NCBI GenBank assembly: GCA_003224055.1
Contig: QHYE01000002.1
Coordinates: 1 to 46,801, forward strand
DNA: 46,801 nt
Source: Acidobacteriota bacterium
Lineage (GTDB): Bacteria; Acidobacteriota; Terriglobia; Acidiferrales; UBA7541
Direction: 5' to 3'
The notes below the pieces were generated by a model, which was not told the DNA's origin, made no database searches, and saw nothing but the letters and a program-made list of their open reading frames with translations. Positions within the stretch are counted from its first letter, which is position 1; every line of letters begins with the position of its first letter. Position numbers and translations under genes: made by a program. This document shows positions 1-9,765 of this stretch, piece by piece.

Positions 1-336
1 CGCTCTTAGAGCTAGAAACAGGACAACCGCAATCTGGAGCAGAATCAACCAGCGGCTTGTTCGCAATCCGAGGCTAAGACGGTTCCACAAGACGGATCGA
101 TTCGTTATCCAGCCCAGGATGCCGAAACAGAAGAGCAAAGCAGTTGCGGAACCTGTCACCGAGAGCAATAGGTTCCAAATCTCAAGAATTGCAATAGAAA
201 CTGCGATCCCCATCCAGAAAGCATCTATGAGAGAGAGGTCGATCTCGAAGAGTTTGAGAAGCACCGAACCGAGTCCAATGAGGACGACCGTTATAAGTAC
301 CCACGTGGCGGCAACTCCGAGCACCGCCGCCTTCAC
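1..336 (-). CDS. N-terminal part of a polytopic membrane protein (runs off the left edge)
   Basis: The minus strand is open from a GTG at 336 to base 1 (112 codons), and an in-frame TAA two codons upstream makes this GTG the first possible start. The translation is very hydrophobic. It shows about four membrane segments, including one near residues 5-30 and one with a tryptophan-rich patch (residues FWMG, then EIWNLLL), and then an arginine-rich loop (WNRLSLGLRTSRW). The C-terminal part lies outside the window. The gene starts 13 bp after the stop of the small membrane protein at 350-634, so the two probably share a transcript. The N-terminus faintly resembles large bacterial membrane proteins of the LIC_10190/glycosyltransferase-like kind, but that is only an impression and no function is assigned. 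Confidence 0.6.
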   Translation of the reverse strand, partial: MKAAVLGVAATWVLITVVLIGLGSVLLKLFEIDLSLIDAFWMGIAVSIAILEIWNLLLSVTGSATALLFCFGILGWITNRSVLWNRLSLGLRTSRWLILLQIAVVLFLALRA

Positions 337-349
337 CTTTTATGGCGCT

Positions 350-634
350 TCATTGCATGTTCGTATCAGGGCCGGTTGCGCGCTCACCCATGCGCATCTG
401 GCGCAGCGAGCGCAGACGCCGGATTGAGCCCCTGAGCAAGAGGATGGCGGCAAAGATCAATGCGAGCGCGATCAGCTCAAAAATCAAGCCGACCCGTACC
501 TCTCCCCTCCAAACGTATGGAGCATCGATAGACAAGGCGAAACCAAAAATGGCAATACAGGCGCCGCCCAACAACAGAAAAATAGAAGAAATAATCCCGA
601 GCACCGACCACGCCATAGTTCCGGTGCGAGTCAC
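350..634 (-). CDS. Small membrane protein, two predicted TM helices
   Basis: This 94-residue protein has two long hydrophobic stretches, at about residues 8-33 and 48-66, followed by a basic arginine-rich tail. That fits a small inner-membrane protein with its C-terminus in the cytoplasm. The start is a GTG at 634 with a good ribosome-binding site (GAGGAG) six bases upstream. It precedes the membrane-protein gene at 1-336 by 13 bp and is probably cotranscribed with it. I do not recognise a family, and nothing in the sequence indicates a substrate or partner. Confidence 0.55.
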   Translation of the reverse strand: MTRTGTMAWSVLGIISSIFLLLGGACIAIFGFALSIDAPYVWRGEVRVGLIFELIALALIFAAILLLRGSIRRLRSLRQMRMGERATGPDTNMQ

Positions 635-639
635 TTAGC

Positions 640-1245
640 TCTCCTCGCTGATTCGCGATTGCCCAGCCGCCCCCATCATATGCGATATACATCCCGCGCG
701 CGCCATCCCAATTGGTCCAACTCTCAACGGCTCAACACCTTACATCCTCATTCGAATGATGCCAAGAAAGTAATTGAGACGCAGTATACTTCCGTGCTAT
801 TCTCCCGCGTGTTTGCCAATCAAAACCTCCGCCGATCGACCTCCCAAGTCTCCGCCGCCTCGCGTTTGCTCCACTTCCGTCACGTGACCAAAAACCCGTC
901 ACTGCAACTCCTTTGGAATCTGCATTTACAAACTGTGACGCCCGTAAGCCCTTTAGAATCCGCTTTTACGCAAACTGCCGGGTGTCGTACCCCTCATCCT
1001 CCATTTTTGCCTCTCTACTTACTATTCCGCGCAAAAAGTGCATTTGCAAATCCCTTGTTTTCTATGCGCTGCGCACTCTTCCAAGTTCCGTATCCTGTAA
1101 GTCCTTTGCTTGCCACTCTTACGAAAACTGCCGGGTGTATACCAACAATTCCCATTCTGAAACTCACTACCCTCCGCTCACAACCCACCACCCACTCCCC
1201 ACTTCCCCATCAAATTGGGTAAACTTAAGATGAGAGGCTACTCTT
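640..1245. other. Intergenic region, noncoding, rich in imperfect repeats
   Basis: About 600 bases lie between the GTG of the small membrane protein and the TTG of ribBA. The reading frames here have no convincing codon structure or ribosome-binding sites. The main content is a set of three ~45-base imperfect repeats (899-1140). I looked for an FMN riboswitch ahead of ribBA and saw no conserved RFN sequence blocks. Confidence 0.5.
899..1140. repeat. Three imperfect ~45-bp repeats with hairpin arms
   Basis: Copies lie at about 899-940, 941-986 and 1094-1140. The last two share the order: GTAAG, a CCTTT core, a TTACG arm, then AAACTGCCGGGTGT. In the second copy CGTAA...TTACG can pair, and in the third GTAAG...CTTAC can pair. 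The first copy is more diverged and keeps the CCTTTGGAATCTGCATTTAC part. A looser relative (TAAAGTCCTTTG...ACTTTTG) occurs at about 35885-35912. They look like members of a dispersed palindromic intergenic repeat family. Confidence 0.55.
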
Positions 1246-2427
1246 TTGTCTGACGCTCGTTCCCATTTCGCCACCGTCGAGGAAGCTGTCGAAGAAATTC
1301 GCCAGGGCCGCATGATCGTCCTCATTGACGACGAGGACCGCGAGAACGAAGGCGACCTCGCCATCGCCGCCGAAAAAATCACCCCGGACGCCATCAACTT
1401 CATGGCCAAGTATGGCCGCGGCCTCATCTGCCTCCCCCTCACCGAAGAGCGTTGCGACGAGCTGCACCTGCCCCTCATGTCGCCCATTAACACCTCTGTG
1501 CATGGAACGGCGTTTACGGAAGCCGTGGACGCGCGCCTTGGCGTCACCACCGGCATCAGCGCCTCCGACCGCGCCATCACCATCCTCACCGCCATTGATC
1601 CGAAAACGAAACCGCAGGATCTCGCGCGTCCCGGCCACATCTTCCCGCTGCGCGCCCGCAAGGGCGGCGTCCTCGTCCGCGCCGGCCAGACCGAAGCGAG
1701 CGTGGACCTCGCCCGCATTGCCGGCATGAGCGCCGCCGGCGTCATCTGCGAAATCATGAATGAAGACGGCACCATGGCCCGCGTGCCGCAGCTCATTGAA
1801 TTTTGCAAGGAACACAATTTGAAAATGCTCACGGTTGCGGACCTTATCCGCTACCGCATGCAGCATGAACGCTACGTTCGCCGCGTCGCGGAAGCCGTCC
1901 TGCCCACGCGCTTTGGCGATTTCCGCATGATCGCGTATGCCAGCGATGTGGACCATGATCAGCACGTCGCGCTGGTGCGCGGCGATCTCGAAGGAGCGGA
2001 GCCGGCCCTGGTGCGCGTCCATTCCCACTGCCTTACCGGCGACGTCTTCGGTTCCACTGCGTGCGACTGCAGCGAACTCGTCTCGCGCTCCCTGGAAACC
2101 ATCGCCAAGGAAGGTCGCGGCGTCTTTCTCTATCTCCACCACACGGGACGCGGCTTTAGCGTCGAAACCGCCGAAGAGCTCGGCGCTCTCCCACAAATTC
2201 ATTTTCACCAGCGCGGCCAGCTTGATCGCGAACCCGCCCGCCAGCGCATGGTCCAGCACGAAAGCGGCATCGGCGCGCAAATCCTGATCGACCTCGGCCT
2301 CAAGGACATCCGCGTCCTCACCAACCATCCTAAGAAAGTCGTCGCCCTCGAAGGCTACGGCATCCGCATTGCCGACCAGGTTCCCCTTCGCATAGAAGCA
2401 CGCAAGCCTAGCCACCAGGTTTTGTGA
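1246..2427 (+). CDS. ribBA: Bifunctional RibBA-type riboflavin biosynthesis protein with a divergent GTP cyclohydrolase II domain
   Basis: Residues ~1-200 are 3,4-dihydroxy-2-butanone-4-phosphate synthase, which makes the four-carbon precursor of riboflavin from ribulose 5-phosphate. The acidic signature [11 protein letters not shown] and the RPGHIFPL block are intact. Residues ~205-393 are a GTP cyclohydrolase II-like domain with the zinc cysteines in place ([14 protein letters not shown]) and a normal LTNHPKK end. Between them the usual RQEGR is HHTGR, the DTVEAN block is absent, and the catalytic D-x-R aligns with V-Q-H. The second half may therefore be inactive or altered. The start is TTG at 1246 with GAGAGG upstream; the nearby ATG at 1230 is out of frame. 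The length is normal for RibBA. It converges with the ComEA-like gene. Confidence 0.9.
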   Translation: MSDARSHFATVEEAVEEIRQGRMIVLIDDEDRENEGDLAIAAEKITPDAINFMAKYGRGLICLPLTEERCDELHLPLMSPINTSVHGTAFTEAVDARLGVTTGISASDRAITILTAIDPKTKPQDLARPGHIFPLRARKGGVLVRAGQTEASVDLARIAGMSAAGVICEIMNEDGTMARVPQLIEFCKEHNLKMLTVADLIRYRMQHERYVRRVAEAVLPTRFGDFRMIAYASDVDHDQHVALVRGDLEGAEPALVRVHSHCLTGDVFGSTACDCSELVSRSLETIAKEGRGVFLYLHHTGRGFSVETAEELGALPQIHFHQRGQLDREPARQRMVQHESGIGAQILIDLGLKDIRVLTNHPKKVVALEGYGIRIADQVPLRIEARKPSHQVL

Positions 2428-2444
2428 AGCACCATGCGCAATTC

Positions 2445-2822
2445 TTACGGATGGTCGGCCCGCTTCTCTACGGCAGGAGGGGACTTCGCCGGTGGGGTGG
2501 TGGGCTTTGAAGCAGCCGGTTTCCCGACGGTCAAATACTTTCGCATCTTATCAAGCCGCTTCGCGCCGAGTCCCCGAATCGCCAGCAAGTCGTCTACGCT
2601 CTTGAATGGCCCATACGTCTTGCGCATTTGTAAAATTTTGCCGGCCGTCGCCGGCCCGATCCCAGGGACTTGCTGCAACTGTTCCGAGGTCGCCGTATTG
2701 AGATTCACCGGCCGCTCCGGCGGTTTCTTTTTCGTGGCAAGTGAAGTCTGGGAAAACAGAAAACCAAAGACAAGAATGGAGAGGAGAGTCCCGGCGGAGA
2801 GTGGCCGCGATGCCATCGGCAA
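2445..2822 (-). CDS. ComEA-like helix-hairpin-helix DNA-binding protein, exported
   Basis: This 125-residue protein has an N-terminal signal or anchor segment (about residues 9-29), then a lysine/proline linker. Two helix-hairpin-helix motifs follow: VNLNTATSEQLQQVPGIG with GPATAGKIL, and the DDLLAIRGLGAKRLDKM repeat. The order matches ComEA-type competence proteins, which bind incoming DNA outside the membrane in naturally transformable bacteria. The tail is proline-rich (SKPTTPPAKSPP). No other competence gene is nearby. In many genomes such one-domain proteins stand alone and a competence role is unproven, so the function is inferred from the domain only. Confidence 0.8.
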   Translation of the reverse strand: MPMASRPLSAGTLLSILVFGFLFSQTSLATKKKPPERPVNLNTATSEQLQQVPGIGPATAGKILQMRKTYGPFKSVDDLLAIRGLGAKRLDKMRKYLTVGKPAASKPTTPPAKSPPAVEKRADHP

Positions 2823-2870
2823 TATAATGTATCAGCTAGATATCTAGATCAATAACTAAAAAAGATTCGT

Positions 2871-4247
2871 CTAACTGATGTGCTTGCCTTGCGCATTGTA
2901 GACTTCCAGTTCGCCGAAGAGCGCGGCTTGCGATTCAATCTGGGCGCGGTCGCCGACCACCACGATTTGCATGTTCGCGGAATCCAAGTATTTCCGCGCG
3001 GTCGCGAGCAATTCGTCGGGAGTGATGGCGCGGACTTTCGCGCGGTACGTTTCGAGATAGTCGTCGGGCAACTCATTCAGCGCCACGGTGGAAAGCTGCG
3101 ACAGCAAGCCATCCTGGGTCGCGAGCCCCATGGAAAAAACGCCGCTCAAATAATTTTGCGCGTCGGCCAATTCCGGCTCGGGCACGGGCAGCGACCGCAG
3201 CTTGTCCATCTCGTAGAAAATCTCCGTGAGCGATGCCGCCACGACGTCATTGCGCACCGCCGCGGAAACCGAGAAATATCCATGCTGCCGCAACGCATGC
3301 ACGCCGCTCCGCGGACTGTACGTATACCCTTTGTCCTCGCGAATGTTCATCACCAGCCGCGAATTAAACGCTCCGCCATACAAACTATTCGTGAGTCCCA
3401 CCTTCACCCAGTCCGGATTTTTTCGCGTGATGGCGTGGCATCCTGCAAGGATTTGCGTTTGCACCGCGCCGGGCACGTGCACCAGATACACGCGGCGGCC
3501 GCGCGGATGCGCCGGCGATGCAGCCGTTTTCGTTTCCCATTTCTTGCCGGTCCAGGCGCCAAACACTTTTTCGACGTTCTGCATCATGGCTTGCGAATCG
3601 AAATCTCCGACAAGCAACAGCAGCCCGTTCTCCGGCGTGTAGACATCGCGATATACTTTTTGCAAATCCTCGCGCTTGTACGCGGCAACTTGCTCTTCGC
3701 TCGGCGAAACCTGCGCGTACGGATGCGCGCCAAACAAAACTTTTCGCAATCGTTCGCTGGCCAGGAACCCCGGCTGCGTGCGCTCCAGTTTCACTTCTTC
3801 CAATTTCTGCCGGCGCTCGCGCTCAAATTCTGCTTCGGGAAACGCCGCTTCCCGCGCCAGTTCATTCACCAGGCCGAGCAGAGGCTCCGCAAATTCCGAG
3901 AGTCCCGAGAACGAAATCGCGCTGGTGTCCGCCCCGGCGTTCGAGGAAAGATCCGCTCCTATGCGCCGCAAATCTTCTTCGATCTGGCGGCTCGCGCGTT
4001 TCACTGTTCCCGTGCGCACCACGGTTGCAGTCATTTCCGCCAGTCCCGGCGCGCGATCGGCAACCGCCGCGTTGCCCGACCGGAAAAACAATTCGCCATG
4101 GAATTTGGGAATCGAATGCGCTTCCGCGAGCACGACTTCCAAACCGTTCGAAAGGTGTGCCTTGGTGCGCTTCGGCCAAGTCACGGCGCGCTCCGCGGAA
4201 AGTCCCGGCACGCCGATGGCTACTTCCACTGTCCGGGTGGCCATCAC
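2871..4247 (-). CDS. M16 peptidase family, non-catalytic subunit
   Basis: The 458-residue protein has the two-lobed M16 (pitrilysin/MPP) fold pattern. At the place of the zinc motif HxxEH it reads PGLAEMTATVVRTGT, so the metal ligands are missing. The C-terminal lobe keeps the conserved substrate-binding stretch (DKGYTYSPRSG, R and Y present). Such partners pair with a catalytic M16 chain in heterodimeric peptidases. That chain is encoded directly upstream with overlapping stop and start (GTGA at 4244-4247), which indicates translational coupling and a 1:1 complex. The start is GTG 4247 or the adjacent ATG 4244. I see no signal peptide, so the location is unclear. Confidence 0.85.
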   Translation of the reverse strand: MMATRTVEVAIGVPGLSAERAVTWPKRTKAHLSNGLEVVLAEAHSIPKFHGELFFRSGNAAVADRAPGLAEMTATVVRTGTVKRASRQIEEDLRRIGADLSSNAGADTSAISFSGLSEFAEPLLGLVNELAREAAFPEAEFERERRQKLEEVKLERTQPGFLASERLRKVLFGAHPYAQVSPSEEQVAAYKREDLQKVYRDVYTPENGLLLLVGDFDSQAMMQNVEKVFGAWTGKKWETKTAASPAHPRGRRVYLVHVPGAVQTQILAGCHAITRKNPDWVKVGLTNSLYGGAFNSRLVMNIREDKGYTYSPRSGVHALRQHGYFSVSAAVRNDVVAASLTEIFYEMDKLRSLPVPEPELADAQNYLSGVFSMGLATQDGLLSQLSTVALNELPDDYLETYRAKVRAITPDELLATARKYLDSANMQIVVVGDRAQIESQAALFGELEVYNAQGKHIS

Positions 4248-5557
4248 GCCGCCTCCTTCGCGCCCGCGTTCACGGGCGTGCGGAAAACGATGGCGCGCTT
4301 TTCGTTTCGCAAATATTTCTTCGCCGCGGCCTGAATTTCTTCCCGCGTCACGGCAAGAAATCCATCGAGGATGGTGTTCACGAGCTGCGGCTCATTATCG
4401 AAAAGCGTGAAGCACGCCAGCAAATGCATCAGACCGTACTTCGGCATGTATCCGCCGCGGCCGCCTTCGAGCGTCGCGTAATAATCCGAGCGCCATTTCA
4501 CTTTCAATTGCTCGAGCTCATCCACGCTGATACCGTTTTGCTGCACTTCGCGAATTACAACATCGAACGCAGTCAATGCGGCGTCGCTCGAATACTCGGG
4601 CTTGTGCAGGATGCGCGTGGTCATTTGCGTCGGCCCGTTATATCCGAAAATATCGTCGATGCCGCCGTCGGCCTCCACGGCAATCTGTTTCTCCAGCACC
4701 AACTCGCGATGCAACCTCCCCGCCCTTCCGCCATGCAGCGCCTGGTCCAGCAGGGCCATGGCGCACCAATCGGCCGTTCTACGTTTCGGCATCACGTATC
4801 CAATCGCCATGGCCGGCAGGGTTCCGAATTTTTCTTCCACGTTGCCGCAGCGCTCTTCGTTCTGCTCGGGTTCGCTTGGGTCCGCGAACGGCGGCGGAGC
4901 TCCCGCCGGAATATCTGCGAAATGTTTATTTGCCAGCGCAATTCCCTCTTCGGCTTTCACGTCGCCGAGGACCAACAGCACCGCGTTGTTCGGCACGTAA
5001 TATGTTTTGAAAAATGCCTGCACATCCTTTAAATCCGCCGCGTCGAGATCCGCAAAATCTCCGTAGAAATTATGCGCATTCGCCCAATTGCGAAACGCCA
5101 CCGGCGGCATATCCAGCCAGGGAAATCCGCCGTACGGCTGGTTCATGACGTTCACGCGAACTTCCTCCTTCACCACGTCGCGCTGGTTTTTCAGATTTTC
5201 GTCATCCACTTTCAGCGCGCGCATGCGGTCGGCTTCGAGCCAAAGCACGCGCTCCAGCGCGTTCGAAGGCACGGCTTCGTAGTAATTCGTCACGTCGTAT
5301 GAAGTCGAACCGTTCAGCACGCCGCCGCTCGAATTGATCAGCTTGATGTGCTGCATTTTCGGCGCGTTCGCGGAGCCCTGAAACATCATGTGTTCGAAAA
5401 GATGCGCGAATCCGCTGCGCCCTTGCGGTTCCAGCCGGAATCCGATTTTGTAATACACACCGACGGTCACCACCGGCGCGGTAGTGTCCGGTGCGATCAC
5501 CACCTTCAATCCATTCGCCAGTGTCGTGCTTTCGATTCCCACTTGCAGTCGTTTCAC
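4244..5557 (-). CDS. M16 zinc peptidase, catalytic subunit
   Basis: The inverted zinc motif is intact: HLFEH at residues 52-56, with the third ligand in VVKEEV around residue 131-132. Residues ~1-220 form the N-terminal catalytic lobe and ~220-437 the C-terminal lobe. It should be a zinc metallopeptidase degrading peptides, acting together with the non-catalytic M16 partner encoded next. The start is GTG at 5557, overlapping the stop of the DUF2520 gene by four bases (GTGA). The three genes 6450-2871 thus form one tightly coupled operon. No signal peptide is evident. Confidence 0.9.
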   Translation of the reverse strand: MKRLQVGIESTTLANGLKVVIAPDTTAPVVTVGVYYKIGFRLEPQGRSGFAHLFEHMMFQGSANAPKMQHIKLINSSGGVLNGSTSYDVTNYYEAVPSNALERVLWLEADRMRALKVDDENLKNQRDVVKEEVRVNVMNQPYGGFPWLDMPPVAFRNWANAHNFYGDFADLDAADLKDVQAFFKTYYVPNNAVLLVLGDVKAEEGIALANKHFADIPAGAPPPFADPSEPEQNEERCGNVEEKFGTLPAMAIGYVMPKRRTADWCAMALLDQALHGGRAGRLHRELVLEKQIAVEADGGIDDIFGYNGPTQMTTRILHKPEYSSDAALTAFDVVIREVQQNGISVDELEQLKVKWRSDYYATLEGGRGGYMPKYGLMHLLACFTLFDNEPQLVNTILDGFLAVTREEIQAAAKKYLRNEKRAIVFRTPVNAGAKEAA

Positions 5558-6450
5558 GCGTTGCCCCCCGTCACCTTTACCTTCACTTTTTTTCCTGCTG
5601 AAATTTTATCCAATTCGGCCAGCACCCCGGCGGCATCCTGCGACAGCAGACGCGCTCCCAATCGGTTCAGCGCCTCATGCGTCAGCGCAAATTCAGCAGG
5701 AGACTCTCGCAGAGCTTCCAGGTGCGCTTCCACGACATTGAAATCTCCGCGCGCGAGCGGCCCGGTCCACGCAGCCCGCGGCCCAAGCTGTTCCATATTC
5801 TCCAACACCTGCCGCGTCAGTGTCAGCAACGCCCTAGTGGCTTGCCCGCGCTTCATGCCCACCGAAATCAGCAATTGCGTGGCGGCTTCTTCAATAGCCA
5901 ACACATTCGAAGCCGCCATCGTTGCCGCCGCGTGATACAAAATCTTTTTGCCGCCTGGTATCTGAACAGGCGATCCACCGAGCGAACGTGCGATTTGGCG
6001 CGCCACGCGAACCCCCAGCGAGTCGCCTTCCACCGCAAACACCCTTCCTTCGAGCACGGGCGCAGCAACACCGCTGAAAGACTGTAACGGATGCATGGAC
6101 GCGACCGCCGCGCCGCAGGCCTTCACAGGATCCAGCACACGTGCATTCAGCGCGCCGCTGGTGTGGAGCACGACCTTCCCGCGAAGCTCTTCCCCGCCGA
6201 TGCGCGCCAACTCTTTCGCCACGCCAGCGATCTCATCATCCGGCGCCGCGATCAAAATTACGCGCGACGATACGATCTGCCGCGTCATCTGTGCGTGCGG
6301 TTTCCCCGCTCCGATAAAGCGAACCGCGCGCCGCGCGCCCGCCTCGCTGCGAGTAATCACCGCGCCGATTTTCCAGCCCAGCTCGCGTAATCGACGTCCT
6401 AAGGCGCGTCCTACGCGGCCTGCTCCGACGATGGACAGGCTATTTTCCAT
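5554..6450 (-). CDS. DUF2520 / Rossmann-like NAD(P)-binding protein
   Basis: The 298-residue protein opens with a dinucleotide-binding glycine motif (IVGAGRVGRALG, residues ~7-18). Later features are a conserved HTSGALN segment, an SMHPLQSF segment (about residues 118-125), and an all-helical C-terminal half containing YHAAATMAASN. This is the pattern of the Rossmann-like plus DUF2520 family, related to 6-phosphogluconate/ketopantoate-type dehydrogenases. The substrate is not known from sequence. It is the first gene of the operon with the M16 pair (4-bp overlap) and is divergent from the glycosyltransferase gene across a 42-bp gap. Confidence 0.85.
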   Translation of the reverse strand: MENSLSIVGAGRVGRALGRRLRELGWKIGAVITRSEAGARRAVRFIGAGKPHAQMTRQIVSSRVILIAAPDDEIAGVAKELARIGGEELRGKVVLHTSGALNARVLDPVKACGAAVASMHPLQSFSGVAAPVLEGRVFAVEGDSLGVRVARQIARSLGGSPVQIPGGKKILYHAAATMAASNVLAIEEAATQLLISVGMKRGQATRALLTLTRQVLENMEQLGPRAAWTGPLARGDFNVVEAHLEALRESPAEFALTHEALNRLGARLLSQDAAGVLAELDKISAGKKVKVKVTGGNA

Positions 6451-6492
6451 CCTGTGTTAGCATAACCTGAGGTCAACGCCGACACCAATTCC

Positions 6493-7647
6493 ATGCACGT
6501 TTTCGGACTCGTCCTTTTTGGTTTCATCGCTTTTTTCTGGCTCACCCACGGTATCCGCGTTGCTTACGGCGCTCTCCGGCTTCCGTGGCTGAAAGATTTT
6601 TCTCCCGCCGCGGATGCGGACTGTCCGCGAATTTCATTGATCTTTGCCGCGCGCGACGAGGAAGAAAAACTTCCCGCGGCTCTCGTCACGCTGATGGAAA
6701 TTGACTATCCAAATCTTGAAGTTATCGCCGTGGACGACCGTTCGAATGATGCGACCAGGCGCATTCTCGACGATTATGCCGCAGCGCATCCGCGACTCCG
6801 CGTCGTGCATGTTACGGATTTGCCGTCCGGCTGGCTTGGGAAACCGCACGCCCTTCAAGAGGCGTACGAAATCTCCGCCGGTGAGTGGCTACTCTTTACG
6901 GACGCGGACGTGCGTTTCAGGACAGATGTTGTCCGGCGCGCTGTCACTCTAGCAACGCAACACAACCTGGACCACCTCTCTCTTCTCTGTGACATCGAGG
7001 TCATTGGTTTCTGGGAGAAGCTGCTTGTTACATTTTTCGGTTTTGTATTCCAAATCGCCACGGATCCCTACCGAGTCAGCAATCCGCATTCTTACTTCTA
7101 CGTCGGAATCGGCGCATTCCAGATGGTGAAGCGCTCCGCGTACGAAGCCAGCGGGACGCACCGCCGGCTGGCCATGGAAGTCCTGGATGACATGAAATTG
7201 GGAAAAATCGTCAAGCGGGCTGGTTTTCGTTCGGGAGTCGGAATTGCGCAGGATAGCGTGGCGGTTCGCTGGCACGCGGGGTTCGGCAATCTGATCCGCG
7301 GCGTGACGAAGAATTTTTTTGCTGGCGCAGGCTACAACGTGGGCATCGTCATCCTCGGGCTCACCGGACTTTTTCTCATTGACGTCGCGCCCTTTCTCGG
7401 TGTTTTCCTCGGCCACGGCTGGATTCGAATCCTCGCCACCATCGCCGTGGCGATAGCTCTTTTATTTCATGCTGCGGTTGCGTACACGATGCGCGTCTCA
7501 CCTCTGTACGCACTGACCCATCCACTGGGAGCCGTCTTGCTAGGCTACATGCTCCTTCGTTCCACGTTTATCACGCTCAAACAAGGCGGCATCGTCTGGC
7601 GCGATACGTTCTATCCGCTGGATGAGCTTAGGCGTGGTGTCGTTTAA
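6493..7647 (+). CDS. Family 2 glycosyltransferase, membrane-bound (HpnB/CrtQ-like)
   Basis: The N-terminus is a membrane helix (residues ~4-22). A GT-A catalytic domain follows: ARDEEEKLP and the nucleotide-binding VDDRSND, the metal-binding DAD in [10 protein letters not shown], and an acceptor segment [10 protein letters not shown]. Three to four helices follow towards the C-terminus, which ends in a [16 protein letters not shown] block. This arrangement is seen in glycosyltransferases linked to hopanoid or carotenoid modification, but no such pathway gene is present here, so the acceptor is unknown. Its TAA overlaps the uvrB stop on the other strand by two bases (7645-7646), leaving no room for a separate terminator between the convergent genes. 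Confidence 0.85.
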   Translation: MHVFGLVLFGFIAFFWLTHGIRVAYGALRLPWLKDFSPAADADCPRISLIFAARDEEEKLPAALVTLMEIDYPNLEVIAVDDRSNDATRRILDDYAAAHPRLRVVHVTDLPSGWLGKPHALQEAYEISAGEWLLFTDADVRFRTDVVRRAVTLATQHNLDHLSLLCDIEVIGFWEKLLVTFFGFVFQIATDPYRVSNPHSYFYVGIGAFQMVKRSAYEASGTHRRLAMEVLDDMKLGKIVKRAGFRSGVGIAQDSVAVRWHAGFGNLIRGVTKNFFAGAGYNVGIVILGLTGLFLIDVAPFLGVFLGHGWIRILATIAVAIALLFHAAVAYTMRVSPLYALTHPLGAVLLGYMLLRSTFITLKQGGIVWRDTFYPLDELRRGVV

Positions 7648-9692
7648 GAGGCGGAATCCGCAGGGGCTGACGCGGGCTCGACCGAAAACAAGCCGGCCAT
7701 ATCCCTCTGTTTGAGTGAACGGATGCGGTCGCGCAACTGTGCAGCCTTTTCGAATTCGAACTTCTTCGCGGCTTCGCGCATTTGTAGTTCGAGCTGCTGC
7801 AGCATCTCCGCAAATTGTTTTTCGCTCTTAATATTCGCAGCGGCAGCGTCCAGCCCCGCTTCGTCAATCGGAATGGTGACGTAATCGGCTTCGACGATGC
7901 GCGCCAGATCCATATCCACGGATTTGATAATGGACATCGGCGTGATGCTGTTTTTCGTGTTGTAGGCAACTTGCTTCGCGCGGCGGCGGTTGGTTTCGTC
8001 GATGGCCTGATTCATCGAATCGGTCCGCCGGTCCGCATACAAAATCGCGCGGCCCTCGATGTGCCGCGCGCAGCGTCCTATCGTTTGAATCAGCGATGTG
8101 TTGCTGCGCAAAAATCCTTCCTTATCGGCATCCAGAATGGCCACCAGCGACACTTCCGGAAGGTCCAGTCCTTCGCGGAGCAGGTTGATACCGATTAGCA
8201 CGTCAAATTCGCCGCGGCGCAAGTCGCGCAAAATTTTGATGCGATCCAGCGTCTCGACTTCCGAATGCAAGTAGCGGCACTTCACGCCAATTTCCGAGAA
8301 GTATTCAGATAAGTCTTCCGCCATGCGTTTTGTGAGGGTGGTCACCAGCACACGTTCGTTTTTTTCGGAGCGCACGCGAATTTCCTCGAGAAGATCGTCC
8401 ACCTGGCCCTTCACGGGGCGAATCTCTACTTGCGGGTCGACTAGGCCCGTCGGGCGAATCACCTGCTCCACCACGACGCCACCCGCTTTCGTCAGCTCAT
8501 ACGGCCCTGGCGTAGCCGAGACGTAGACCACCTGATTCATGCGGTGTTCGAATTCTTCGAACGTGAGCGGCCGATTGTCCAGCGCCGAGGGCATTCGAAA
8601 GCCATAGTCCACCAGCGTTTGCTTGCGCGCGCGGTCGCCATTGAACATGCCGCGCACCTGGCCTACGGTCTGGTGCGATTCGTCGATGAACATCAGGAAG
8701 TCCTGCGGCACATAATCCAGCAGCGTCGGCGGCGCTTCTCCGGGCAGGCGCCCGCTCAAGTGCCGTGAATAATTTTCGACGCCGTGGCAGTATCCGATGG
8801 TGCGCATCATTTCGATATCAAACATGGTGCGCTGCACGACGCGCTGGGCTTCGACGAATTTTCCCTGCTTCTCCAACTCCTTCTTCCACCACCACAGTTC
8901 TTCCTGGATGGTCACAATCGCGCGCTCCCGTTGTTCCTGCGGCATCACGTAGTGGCTCTTTGGAAAAATCGTGACCTGGGGCAGATCTTCCTGGCCCGAT
9001 TTCACTTCGCCGGTCAGCGGGTCGATCTGCCGGATGGAATCGATCTGCTCGCCCCACATCTCGAGACGGAACCCCTCGTCCTGATACGGCGGATAAATCT
9101 CGATCATGTCGCCGCGCACGCGAAATGTGCCGCGCCGCAAGTCCTCCGATCGCTCGTATTGAATGTCCACCAACCGCCGGAGCAGCGCCTCGCGCGAAGT
9201 TTGCTGCCCCTTCTCGAGGGTGACCAGCATTCCGTAATACGCTTCGGGCGAACCGATGCCGTAAATGCAGGAGACGGAGGCCACGATGATCACGTCCCGC
9301 CGTTCGAACAGCGACCGCGTGGCGCTCATGCGCAGCTTGTCCAGCTCGTCGTTGATGGTGGCTTCCTTGTCGATGTAAATGTCGGCGGAAGGAACGTAGG
9401 CTTCCGGCTGGTAAAAATCGTAGTAGCTGACGAAATATTCGACGGCGTTTTCGGGGAAAAATCCTTTGAACTCGTGATAGAGCTGCGCGGCCAGCGTTTT
9501 GTTGTGCGCCAAAACCAGCGCGGGACGATTGGCCTGCTCGATGAGCTTGGCCATGGTGAATGTTTTTCCAGAGCCCGTCACGCCCAGGAGCACCTGGTGT
9601 TTTTCGCCTGCTTCCAAGCCTCCGTAGAGCTGCTCGATTGCTGCAGGCTGGTCTCCGCGAGGCTGATAGTTGCTGTGCAGCTTGAATTTCAT
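7644..9692 (-). CDS. uvrB: Excinuclease ABC subunit B
   Basis: UvrB is the damage-verifying helicase-like subunit of nucleotide excision repair; it is loaded by UvrA and recruits UvrC. The 682 residues show Walker [10 protein letters not shown] (near residue 38), the [12 protein letters not shown] beta-hairpin that probes damaged DNA, the FIDESH Walker B box, helicase motif VI in TIGRCARH, and a C-terminal UVR domain (about residues 625-660) for UvrC contact. The length is standard. The start ATG 9692 has AGGAG nine bases upstream, and a TATAAT -10 box lies about 45 bp upstream. I saw no obvious SOS operator. Confidence 0.97.
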   Translation of the reverse strand: MKFKLHSNYQPRGDQPAAIEQLYGGLEAGEKHQVLLGVTGSGKTFTMAKLIEQANRPALVLAHNKTLAAQLYHEFKGFFPENAVEYFVSYYDFYQPEAYVPSADIYIDKEATINDELDKLRMSATRSLFERRDVIIVASVSCIYGIGSPEAYYGMLVTLEKGQQTSREALLRRLVDIQYERSEDLRRGTFRVRGDMIEIYPPYQDEGFRLEMWGEQIDSIRQIDPLTGEVKSGQEDLPQVTIFPKSHYVMPQEQRERAIVTIQEELWWWKKELEKQGKFVEAQRVVQRTMFDIEMMRTIGYCHGVENYSRHLSGRLPGEAPPTLLDYVPQDFLMFIDESHQTVGQVRGMFNGDRARKQTLVDYGFRMPSALDNRPLTFEEFEHRMNQVVYVSATPGPYELTKAGGVVVEQVIRPTGLVDPQVEIRPVKGQVDDLLEEIRVRSEKNERVLVTTLTKRMAEDLSEYFSEIGVKCRYLHSEVETLDRIKILRDLRRGEFDVLIGINLLREGLDLPEVSLVAILDADKEGFLRSNTSLIQTIGRCARHIEGRAILYADRRTDSMNQAIDETNRRRAKQVAYNTKNSITPMSIIKSVDMDLARIVEADYVTIPIDEAGLDAAAANIKSEKQFAEMLQQLELQMREAAKKFEFEKAAQLRDRIRSLKQRDMAGLFSVEPASAPADSAS

Positions 9693-9736
9693 GGGAGCGG
9701 TCTCCTGGTGGTCCGCCGGCCACTGCCGAAACCTTC

Positions 9737-9765
9737 ATTATACTCCGGCACGCAAGCTTTGCCCG
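9737..9765 (-). promoter_or_regulatory. Candidate uvrB promoter
   Basis: On the minus strand a perfect TATAAT (9737-9742) lies upstream of uvrB. The -35 region about 17 bp further up (CGGGCA) is a poor match. A transcript starting near 9730 would have a ~38-base leader holding the AGGAG ribosome-binding site. Called by eye only. Confidence 0.35.

Noticed and set aside
659-1233. Open frames (187 and 106 codons) in the gap before ribBA
   Set aside because: No ribosome-binding sites, low-complexity Ser/Thr/Pro composition, and they coincide with the repeats.
640-1245. FMN riboswitch before ribBA
   Set aside because: None of the conserved RFN blocks was found.
1225-2415. Minus-strand frame of 396 codons opposite ribBA
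   Set aside because: Ala/Gly/Asp-rich shadow; RibBA signatures are on the plus strand.
3518-5032. Plus-strand frames of ~500 codons opposite the M16 genes
   Set aside because: Low-complexity Arg/Pro/Ser translations; the M16 zinc motif is on the other strand.
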